From positions 372,001 to 436,000 of the forward strand of contig CBDCFV010000005.1 in assembly GCA_965216425.1 (NCBI GenBank): a stretch of 64,000 bases of DNA. The letters run 5' to 3'. A model generated the notes under the pieces. The model saw only the letters and a program-made list of their open reading frames with translations, was not told where the DNA came from and made no database searches. This document shows, in pieces, positions 26,801 to 33,622 of this stretch (the first letter of the stretch is position 1; every line of letters starts with the position of its first letter). The translations under genes and the position numbers were made by a program. This DNA is from CBDCFV01 sp965216425. Lineage in GTDB: Bacteria; Chloroflexota; Dehalococcoidia; Lucifugimonadales; UBA3495.

Positions 26801-27034
26801 ATGGAAGAACTACCTCGCATCGTTGCAAAGCGGGACATTTGCGGCGGCAAACCCACGATTCGCGGGACCCGGATAATGGTAGGGACCATCCTTGGCCAGT
26901 TCGCTGGGGGAGCCACGATGGACGACATCCTGAAGGACTATCCATCCCTATGCAAAGGGGACATAGTGGCCGCCCTGGAATACGCTCGGGAAGTGGTGGA
27001 AGAAGAGACCTTGATTATTCCGGACTGGAGCTAG
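26801..27034 (+). CDS. DUF433 antitoxin-like protein
   Basis: The 77-residue protein is a textbook DUF433 domain: RIVAKRDICGGKPTIRGTRI, TILGQFAGGATMDDILKDYP and IVAALEYAREVV. DUF433 proteins (VapB45-like) are winged-helix antitoxins paired with DUF5615 PIN-like toxins. It starts 18 nt after cobO, inside the cobalamin cluster, and its stop lies 7 nt before the likely toxin start. Confidence 0.85.
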   Translation: MEELPRIVAKRDICGGKPTIRGTRIMVGTILGQFAGGATMDDILKDYPSLCKGDIVAALEYAREVVEEETLIIPDWS

Positions 27035-27041
27035 ACCAGCC

Positions 27042-27419
27042 ATTAAGGTTCTGCTTGATGAAGGTATCCCAATCGCACTCCGGGAATCGCTTCGGACCGG
27101 TCAGCCGTCATGGGAGGTATATCACGTATACGACGTTGGGTTGCGGAGCAGGCCGGACTCCGAGTTTGTCACTTGGGCGCAAGCCAACGGTTGCCTGATA
27201 ATCACCTTTGACACGGACTTTGCCAACGGCCAGGATTTTCCGGTAGGCGCGCATTGCGGGGTGATTCGATTAAGGCTGAAGTACACCACCGAAGAAGAGA
27301 CGATGAAGGCCCTTGAGCCGATTTTCGACAGGGTCGACCCAAAAGTGCTGCGGGACCGCGTGCTTATATTCAAGAACGGGCGTATCAGGATTCGACCGGG
27401 CCTGCCACCGGAAGAATAA
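27042..27419 (+). CDS. DUF5615 PIN-like toxin with non-canonical start
   Basis: The frame encodes KVLLDEGIPIALRESLRTG, then LRSRPDSEFVTWAQANGCLI, ITFDTDFANGQDFP and a helical tail, which is a DUF5615/Mut7-C-like PIN domain with acidic residues in LLDEG and TFDTDF. No ATG, GTG or TTG precedes the LLDEG strand after the in-frame stop at 27012; ATT 27042 or CTG 27051 are the only nearby options, and TTG 27141 would delete the first acidic motif. Coupling to the DUF433 gene may support initiation at ATT. The toxin otherwise appears intact. Confidence 0.72.
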   Translation: MKVLLDEGIPIALRESLRTGQPSWEVYHVYDVGLRSRPDSEFVTWAQANGCLIITFDTDFANGQDFPVGAHCGVIRLRLKYTTEEETMKALEPIFDRVDPKVLRDRVLIFKNGRIRIRPGLPPEE

Positions 27420-27435
27420 GCCTAGAGGAGCCGCC

Positions 27436-28536
27436 ATGACTATTTCGCCGCTGATCGACCAAACGCTGGCTGACATCCTGCCACTGGACACGGCGGCGAT
27501 GGATGCGGCCCGGGCGCGCCAGGACACGCTGACCAAACCTCAAGGAAGCCTTGGCCGCTTGGAGGAGTTGTCCATCATCCTGGCGGGCATCTTCCGAGAC
27601 CCCATGCCCCGAATATCGCGCAAGGCGGTAATACTGGCCGCCGGCGACCACGGCGTAGTAGCCGAAGGCGTCAGCGCCTACCCCCAGGATGTTACTCCGG
27701 CCATGGTGGCGAACTTCATCAACGGTGGGGCGGCGATCAACGTGCTGGCCCGTCACGCCGGAGCGGACATAGTCGTTTTGGACGCCGGAGTTGCCGCCGA
27801 CCTCGCTCCCAATCCGGCCCTGCGGTCAGTCAAAATCGCCCGGGGCACCGCCAACATGGCTGTCGGCCCGGCGATGAGCCGGCAGCAAGCGGTCCAGTGT
27901 ATCGAGACCGGTATCGAGGCCGCCCGAGAGCAGATTGCCGAGGGCGCGGACCTGATAGCCTGCGGCGACATGGGCATCGGCAACACCACTCCCTCCAGCG
28001 CCATCACCGCAGTCATAACCGGCGCCGACCCGGCAGTGACAACAGGCCGCGGCACCGGCATCGACGACCCCGGCCTGTCCCACAAAATCGAGGTAATTCG
28101 CCGGTCCATAGAGGTCAACCGGCCCGACGCCTCGGACGGCCTCGACGTGTTGAGCAAGGTAGGCGGGTTTGAAATCGGTGTGCTGGCCGGTGTCATGCTC
28201 GGCACCGCCGCCGCCAACCGCCCGGCGGTGGTGGACGGGTTTATTTCCGGCGCGGCGGCGCTGATAGCTTGGGCTTTAGCCCCCGCGATCGGCCCCCACT
28301 TGATAGCCTCGCACCAATCGGTCGAGCCGGGGCACCGCATTGCATTGGACAAGATGCAATTGGTCCCGTTCCTGGACATGGGGATGCGCTTGGGCGAAGG
28401 CACCGGCGCGGCGTTGGCCATGCACATCATCGAGGCCGCCGCCAGATGCCTGTCCGAGATGGCAACCTTCGCCGACGCCGGAGTCTCGGAGCGGATAGAG
28501 AGCGAAGATGACCCCGAACCCCACGGGACGGCATAA
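27436..28536 (+). CDS. cobT: Nicotinate-nucleotide-dimethylbenzimidazole phosphoribosyltransferase
   Basis: CobT activates the lower-ligand base as alpha-ribazole phosphate. The 366-residue protein has TKPQGSLGRLEELS near residues 34-47, LAAGDHGVVAEGVSAYP near 71-87, GDMGIGNTTPSSA near 179-191 and the catalytic Glu in MRLGEGTGAAL near the end. ATG 27436 follows GAGGAG at 5 nt; the longer upstream frame overlaps the toxin gene. It is followed by cobS after 11 nt, so base activation and nucleotide-loop assembly are in one operon. Confidence 0.95.
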   Translation: MTISPLIDQTLADILPLDTAAMDAARARQDTLTKPQGSLGRLEELSIILAGIFRDPMPRISRKAVILAAGDHGVVAEGVSAYPQDVTPAMVANFINGGAAINVLARHAGADIVVLDAGVAADLAPNPALRSVKIARGTANMAVGPAMSRQQAVQCIETGIEAAREQIAEGADLIACGDMGIGNTTPSSAITAVITGADPAVTTGRGTGIDDPGLSHKIEVIRRSIEVNRPDASDGLDVLSKVGGFEIGVLAGVMLGTAAANRPAVVDGFISGAAALIAWALAPAIGPHLIASHQSVEPGHRIALDKMQLVPFLDMGMRLGEGTGAALAMHIIEAAARCLSEMATFADAGVSERIESEDDPEPHGTA

Positions 28537-28547
28537 GGAACAACTGG

Positions 28548-29429
28548 TTGAGGTCCATCCCGCTGGTCTCCTTCTGGCTGGAACCCCTGCGTGCGGCGGT
28601 CAGCTTCCTGACGGTCATTCCCATCGGACGCAGGATTTCCCCAAGCCAGTCCACCGACCAACTTGCCGTAAGCAACTCCAGGGCGTTCTTCCCGTTTGTG
28701 GGCCTCTTGCTGGGCTTGGTGTTGGTCGTAGTGGAAGCGGGCAGCGCCAGAGTATTTCCTGTTTACCTGACCGCGGGCATCTTGTTGGTGGTCATGGTCA
28801 TCGCTACCAGGGCGCTTCACCTCGACGGCCTGATGGACGTCTGCGACGGGCTGTTCGGCGGCTACACCAAGGAACGCCGCTTGGAAATTATGAAAGACCC
28901 CCACGTGGGAGCTTTCGGGGTCGTCGCCGGGTCGACCCTTATACTCCTCAAGTTTGCTGCCCTGCTGTCGTTGCTGGACCCCCAATTCATCGGGGGCGCT
29001 CCGCCCGACAGCATCACAGTGTTAAGGGCATTGGCGTTTTCGTCACAACCCGGCAAGATCTTGGCATTGCTGCTGTTCCCAACCCTGTCCCGCTGGGCTA
29101 TGGTGGGCTGCCTTGGTGCCTTCCCCTACGCCAGACAGCAGGGGCTTGGCTCGCCCTTCCATCAAGGCAACGCCAAGCTTGCCACCTTGACGGCGGCCCT
29201 CACGGTGCTGGCCGTGTCGCTGATTTTGGGCGGCTTCGGCGGGCTTGGCCTTCTGGCCGGGGTCACCCTCCTGGCTTTGGCGGCTGGATGGATTATGACC
29301 CGCGCCTTCGGCGGTCTCACCGGCGACTCCTACGGCGCAGTCAACGAAGTCTCCGAGGTTGCTGTCCTCGCCGGGGCTGTGGCTTTGGCCCACCAAGAGT
29401 GGCTGATACCGATTGTTTTTCAGTTGTAG
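28548..29429 (+). CDS. cobS: Adenosylcobinamide-GDP ribazoletransferase
   Basis: CobS joins adenosylcobinamide-GDP with alpha-ribazole (phosphate) in the membrane, completing the nucleotide loop. The 293-residue integral protein starts at TTG with AVSFLTVIPIGR, has the catalytic acidic motif LHLDGLMDVCDGLFGG near residues 91-106, GAFGVVAGSTLILLK, and further hydrophobic helices to the end. Length is somewhat above the 250 of enteric CobS. It is separated from cbiB by 114 nt without a recognised element. Confidence 0.92.
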   Translation: MRSIPLVSFWLEPLRAAVSFLTVIPIGRRISPSQSTDQLAVSNSRAFFPFVGLLLGLVLVVVEAGSARVFPVYLTAGILLVVMVIATRALHLDGLMDVCDGLFGGYTKERRLEIMKDPHVGAFGVVAGSTLILLKFAALLSLLDPQFIGGAPPDSITVLRALAFSSQPGKILALLLFPTLSRWAMVGCLGAFPYARQQGLGSPFHQGNAKLATLTAALTVLAVSLILGGFGGLGLLAGVTLLALAAGWIMTRAFGGLTGDSYGAVNEVSEVAVLAGAVALAHQEWLIPIVFQL

Positions 29430-29543
29430 TCCACATAGCTCGGAAAGAGTACCGTCCCTGACGAATATCCGCTGGCGAATGTCCATGGAGTGTACATTGC
29501 TGAGCTACGGTCTTAGCAAAACGACCGGAGCAACCCTCTAGCC

Positions 29544-30485
29544 ATGCTGCACGGTTACGAACTGTTGGCAATGTTGGCGCTGGCCGTCGTCCTCGACCTG
29601 GCGCTGCGGGAGCCGCCAACTTGGCTCCACCCTACGGTCTGGATTGGCCGCACGGTCTCCATCGCCGACCGTTTGGCCCCCAAGTCACCGCGGGCCGGAC
29701 TGGTCGCGGGGGTTGTGGTCGTCGTGCTGATAACGGGGCTATGGACCGCCGCCACTTTTTTTCTGCTTGAATGGCTGAGAGAACTCCACACCGTTGCCTT
29801 CCTGTTGGCCGGGGCGGCGATACTCAAGACCACTTTCTCGGTGAAAATGCTGCACGGCGTTGCGGCCAACGTGCGAGACCTGCTGGTTAACGGAGACATG
29901 GACCAAGTCAGGTCCCGGATGTCTTCCTTGGTCAGCCGCGACCCATCGCAGCTGACCCCGGCACTGGCCACCGCCGCTGCCATAGAATCGGTGTCGGAGA
30001 ACATGTGCGACAGCTTCATCGGCCCTTGGCTGGCGTTCGCCCTGTTCGGTGTGCCCGGTGCGGTGGCCTACCGGGCGATAAACACGCTGGACAGCATGAT
30101 AGGCTATCATGGCGATTACGAGTACCTCGGCAAGGCTGCCGCCCGGCTGGATGACCTCGTGAACTTGATACCCGCCCGTATCTCCGGCGCGTTCCTGGTG
30201 TTGGCCAGCGCGGCGTTGCCGGGTCAAAGGGCCGGCCGGGCTTGGAGAATAATGTGGCGGGACCATGGGCGCACCGAAAGCCCCAACGCCGGATGGGCCA
30301 TGAGCGGCATGGCCGGCGCACTGGGCGTCGAGTTGGAAAAGGTCGGTCACTATCGCTTGGGCGACCCTGTGCGGCAGTTAGAGCCGATGGACATTACCCG
30401 CACCGTCCGTTCCATGTACCTTGTAGCCGGTATGAGCTTGGTGGTGGCATTGGCCTTGACCTACCTGAGGACGCAGTTCATTTGA
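29544..30485 (+). CDS. cbiB: Adenosylcobinamide-phosphate synthase
   Basis: CbiB couples adenosylcobyric acid with (R)-1-amino-2-propanol phosphate at the membrane. The 313-residue protein has the signature LALREPPTWLHPTVWIGR near residues 21-38, an ESVSENMCDSFIGPWL-type motif near 148-163, and AYRAINTLDSMIGYH near 174-188, with several hydrophobic helices. It precedes the threonine-phosphate decarboxylase that makes its amine substrate, a classical pairing. Confidence 0.93.
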   Translation: MLHGYELLAMLALAVVLDLALREPPTWLHPTVWIGRTVSIADRLAPKSPRAGLVAGVVVVVLITGLWTAATFFLLEWLRELHTVAFLLAGAAILKTTFSVKMLHGVAANVRDLLVNGDMDQVRSRMSSLVSRDPSQLTPALATAAAIESVSENMCDSFIGPWLAFALFGVPGAVAYRAINTLDSMIGYHGDYEYLGKAAARLDDLVNLIPARISGAFLVLASAALPGQRAGRAWRIMWRDHGRTESPNAGWAMSGMAGALGVELEKVGHYRLGDPVRQLEPMDITRTVRSMYLVAGMSLVVALALTYLRTQFI

Positions 30486-30519
30486 TGATTGGTCCCCGTT
30501 TTCATGAGGAGGCGCGCAA

Positions 30520-31632
30520 ATGACGGCGCAGGGCCCCACGGCGGGCCGTCCGGTGCACGGCGGCGTCAAGCCCGAGGAACTCCGCGCCTTGGGGCTGAAT
30601 CCCGAAGACGTCCTCGACTTCAGCGCCAGCGTCAGCCCCATAGGGCCGCCGGAGGGCGTTTGGGAAGCCCTGCGCAGGGTGGACTTGGGGGCCTATCCGG
30701 ACCCGCACTGCTTGGTCCTTCGGGAGGTGTTATCCAATCATCTGTCCGGCGGGCGGGAAGTTCCCGTAGAGAACATCCTCGTCGGCAACGGCTCTACCGA
30801 AATCATCCACCTGCTGGCCCGGGCCTTCCTGTCCGGAGAATCCCTTGCCGGAAGTGCCTCCGCGCTGCAACTCTCCCCCACCTACGGAGAGTACGCCGGA
30901 GCGTGCGGGTTGATGGGAGTACCCATATCCGACTTTCCAGCGCCGTCCACCCCTCCTTTCCGGTGGGATATAAACGAAGCGGCGTCCCGCATAAGAAGGG
31001 ACCGGCCCCGGTTGGTGTTCGTTTGCAACCCCAACAATCCCACCGGCGTCTACTTGGACGAGGCCGATGTCGAGCGCTTGGCGGGAGCGACGGCCGATTG
31101 TGAGGGTCTGTTGGTCATAGACGAAGCCTATGTCTCCTTCGTCGATGGGCCTTGGGACAGCTTGGGAACAGCCTTGGAAAGCAATGTAATTCTTCTCCGC
31201 TCTATGACCAAGGACTACGCGCTGACCAGCTTGAGGCTCGGCTACGCGGTCGCCTCCACCGGCATCATTGACCAACTGGCCGCACTCCAGCCGGACTGGA
31301 GCGTCAACGGCTTTGCCCAAGCCGCCGGGTTGGCTGCCCTAGCCGACGCCGGTTACTTAACGCGGGCGAAGGATGCGGTGGACGAAGCCAAGGATTACTT
31401 GGCCGACCGCCTTGACCGGCTGGGACTGACCATGCTCCCGTCAGCCGCCAACTTCGTATTGGTGGACGTGTCCAACGGCAAGCTCTGGCGGGACAATCTT
31501 ATGCGTTTGGGCATCTTCGTCCGGGACTGCGCCTCTTTCGACTTGCCCGCTTATATTCGCATAGGCATAAGGGCGCTGCCCGACTGCCAACGCTTGGTCG
31601 CGGCGATGGAAACCGTCTCCTTCCAAGTCTAA
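30520..31632 (+). CDS. cobD: Threonine-phosphate decarboxylase (PLP)
   Basis: CobD makes (R)-1-amino-2-propanol O-2-phosphate for the cobamide linker. The 370-residue class I/II PLP enzyme has DFSASVSPIGPPEGV near residues 29-43, VGNGSTEIIHLLARA near 88-102, CNPNNPTGVY and the Schiff-base lysine in RSMTKDYALTSLRLGYA. It resembles histidinol-phosphate aminotransferase, so the call depends on context directly after cbiB, and Enteric CobD numbering is not implied. It is the last gene of the cobalamin cluster. Confidence 0.86.
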   Translation: MTAQGPTAGRPVHGGVKPEELRALGLNPEDVLDFSASVSPIGPPEGVWEALRRVDLGAYPDPHCLVLREVLSNHLSGGREVPVENILVGNGSTEIIHLLARAFLSGESLAGSASALQLSPTYGEYAGACGLMGVPISDFPAPSTPPFRWDINEAASRIRRDRPRLVFVCNPNNPTGVYLDEADVERLAGATADCEGLLVIDEAYVSFVDGPWDSLGTALESNVILLRSMTKDYALTSLRLGYAVASTGIIDQLAALQPDWSVNGFAQAAGLAALADAGYLTRAKDAVDEAKDYLADRLDRLGLTMLPSAANFVLVDVSNGKLWRDNLMRLGIFVRDCASFDLPAYIRIGIRALPDCQRLVAAMETVSFQV

Positions 31633-31728
31633 TCATCGAATCCCGCTTCTTATCACCCCAGGCAAGTCTTTATGTCGTCCAACGCCTGTCATCTAATCAT
31701 TGGATGTTGTATATCACATAATATTATC

Positions 31729-31758
31729 TTGACAAATAATGATTTGCTTGGCTATCTT
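31729..31758 (+). promoter_or_regulatory. Candidate sigma70 promoter of the hemerythrin-like gene
   Basis: TTGACA at 31729-31734 and TATCTT at 31753-31758 are 18 nt apart in an AT-rich patch unlike the surrounding GC-rich DNA, 105 nt before the hemerythrin-like start. Confidence 0.45.
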
Positions 31759-31863
31759 AGGTTTTTAAAAATAAGGGGCACGTTGTTTTCATTCACAGTG
31801 TGGTGTTGGACAGTGGGAGGCGGCGCTCAGGAAGTCACTTAGCATCCGCTCAGGAGATGAGAA

Positions 31864-32472
31864 ATGACAACCGATGTGATACGGCTTGAGAGTCCCATAG
31901 ACGTAATGTTCCTCATCCATACCGCGCTCCGAAGCGAGGCATCCGCCCTGGAACAGTCGGTCAGGGAATTCGACGCCGAGGACGACAGCCTCCAGCATAT
32001 CCGCCAGGACTTTATCCGCTGGGCCGCCGCTTTGATGTTCCACACCGAGCAGGAAGACACTTACATGACACCCGTCTTGGGTAGCTTTATGCCCGCCAAG
32101 GACGCTGAGAAAGAGCACTCCGCCATCAACGACAGGCTTGAAGACATCATGATGGTGTTGGAAGACGAAATCGGCAGGATGAAGTTGATCGCCCGTACCC
32201 AACGCCACCTGTACGGGGCCGTGGTCCAGTTGCGCATCGCCCAGGACGACCACTTGGAGAGCGAAGAGGCCTTCGTCCTGCCGGAAATCCGCGAACGCTT
32301 CGACAACGAGAAGCAACTGGACATCATCCGCCGCCTTCTGGTCGATGAGGTAGCCGAAGAAAAGGGCTGGGTCTTGAACTGGCTTTCCGAACGGCTGGGC
32401 CCTCAGGAGAAACTGGCCCTTTCCGAATTCCAGCAATCGCTGGAAAAATCCCTTCTTTATCCCGTGGCGTAA
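31864..32472 (+). CDS. Hemerythrin-like HHE-domain protein
   Basis: The 202-residue protein has the helical HHE layout with candidate di-iron ligands His19, His60/Glu64 (FHTEQEDTYM), His85 (EKEHSAIND) and His130/Glu134 (DDHLESEEAFVLP). Such proteins bind O2, NO or act as iron or redox sensors in the cytoplasm. The C-terminal 60 residues form an extra helical tail. Its 3' end, including the stop, has been tandemly duplicated in the DNA just downstream. Function as sensor versus carrier is open. Confidence 0.83.
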   Translation: MTTDVIRLESPIDVMFLIHTALRSEASALEQSVREFDAEDDSLQHIRQDFIRWAAALMFHTEQEDTYMTPVLGSFMPAKDAEKEHSAINDRLEDIMMVLEDEIGRMKLIARTQRHLYGAVVQLRIAQDDHLESEEAFVLPEIRERFDNEKQLDIIRRLLVDEVAEEKGWVLNWLSERLGPQEKLALSEFQQSLEKSLLYPVA

Positions 32473-32505
32473 CTGGGAAAGTCCCTTCTCTACCCCGTGG
32501 CGTAA
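32440..32505 (+). repeat. 33-bp tandem duplication of the hemerythrin gene 3' end
   Basis: Bases 32440-32472, which encode the last codons and stop, are repeated at 32473-32505 with about four substitutions. Both copies end CCCGTGGCGTAA. The second is outside the reading frame's stop, so it is non-coding now. Confidence 0.9.
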
Positions 32506-32529
32506 AGCGAAGCAATCGCACATTTACCA

Positions 32530-32671
32530 ACTATCTCAAAACTTGGCGCGCTCACCATGTCATCATTCCCGCTACTCATGCCATCATTCCCGCCTACCAT
32601 GTCGTCGTTCCCGCTCGCCATGCTGTCATTCCCGCCCACCATGTCGTCATTCCCGCGCAGGCGGGAATCCA
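32530..32671 (+). repeat. 21-bp tandem array ending in one full palindromic repeat
   Basis: After the head CTATCTCAAAACTTGGCGC at 32531, four 21-bp units of the pattern (T/C)NTCNTTCCCGC-N6-CATG start at 32560, 32581, 32602 and 32623. The last unit at 32644 runs into a complete palindrome, ATTCCCGCGCAGGCGGGAAT. Only left half-sites are multiplied. The remaining sequence to the PPOX gene at 32870 shows nothing I recognise. Confidence 0.85.
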
Positions 32672-32869
32672 GAGTCGTTCGCTGACAGTAACGCTCCTTT
32701 ACCTCGCCGCTACACGCAGAACCCCGTTACCCCGCAGGGGCAACCCTTGTGGTTGCCCTGGGTGATCCTCCATCCGTGGGAACAATTAAATGACCCCGTC
32801 ACTATATTTGGTTGCCGTTAAGTATCCCGCCCGTTAGAATGGGCGCAATCCAGTTGATTGGGAGACGCC

Positions 32870-33445
32870 ATGACAACGACCAACGAGACCGTACAAAAAA
32901 ATCGTTTCTCCGACGTATTCGGCTACCCCACGGGAAGGGCGGCCACCAAAGTACTAGACTCCATGACCACCTATGTTCAGGAGTTTATCAAGCAGTCCCC
33001 CTTCGTGATACAAGCAACCAGCGATGTCGACGGCAATTGCGACGCCTCCCCCAAAGGGGGCAAGCCGGGATTCGTCCGCGTATTGGATGACAAACATCTT
33101 CTGTTCCCAGACGTTGCCGGCAACCGTCTGTTCCAGTCCTACCAGAATATGGACGCCAACCCCAAGGTCGGCCTCCTGTTCCTCATCCCCGGCGTCAACG
33201 ACACTGTCCGGGTCAACGGACGGGTCACCATCGTCGACCAAGAGGACCTGGAACGCCGCAACGTTGAGGTTGCTCTGTACGAGTTGGATGAACGGTCCCA
33301 TCACCTCCAGGGCGTCATCATAGAGGTGGAAGAGTCCTACGGCCACTGCCCCCGGGCATTGAAGTTCTCCAAGCTTTGGGACGTTGAAGAAATCGCCAAG
33401 AACCAAGCCGACCGGCCGATTTCCGACCGCCCCTTCACCAGCTAA
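32870..33445 (+). CDS. PPOX-family FMN-dependent flavoprotein
   Basis: The 191-residue protein belongs to the pyridoxamine-5'-phosphate-oxidase-like split-barrel family: SPFVIQATSDVDGNCDASPK near residues 42-61, VGLLFLIPGVNDTVRVNGR near 101-119 and HCPRALKFSKLW near 160-171, the pattern of the MSMEG_1061-like FMN subgroup. Such proteins bind FMN or F420 and reduce or sense small molecules. ATG 32870 has GGGAGA just upstream; a TTG four codons earlier is possible. The exact reaction is unknown. Confidence 0.8.
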   Translation: MTTTNETVQKNRFSDVFGYPTGRAATKVLDSMTTYVQEFIKQSPFVIQATSDVDGNCDASPKGGKPGFVRVLDDKHLLFPDVAGNRLFQSYQNMDANPKVGLLFLIPGVNDTVRVNGRVTIVDQEDLERRNVEVALYELDERSHHLQGVIIEVEESYGHCPRALKFSKLWDVEEIAKNQADRPISDRPFTS

Positions 33446-33460
33446 CCTACTCCATTCACC

Positions 33461-33523
33461 GCAGAGACCAGTAGGGCCGCGGAGTTTTCTTCAGGGCATT
33501 TTCTTGCCCTGAAATCTCTGCGG
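33461..33523 (+). repeat. Nested inverted repeat, possible terminator
   Basis: CCGCAGAGA near 33462 pairs with TCTCTGCGG near 33514, and inside them TTCAGGGCA pairs with TGCCCTGAA around 33490-33513. The structure lies between the PPOX and M16 peptidase genes and lacks a clean T-tract. Confidence 0.45.
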
Positions 33524-33622
33524 CTTCTGTGCGCCCTGTGGTGAGACCGGCCATAAACCATCCGCCGCCAACCGCCGGAAAAACGTAGGGGCGTCCCTTG
33601 TGGCGCCCAAGGAATTTATCTT

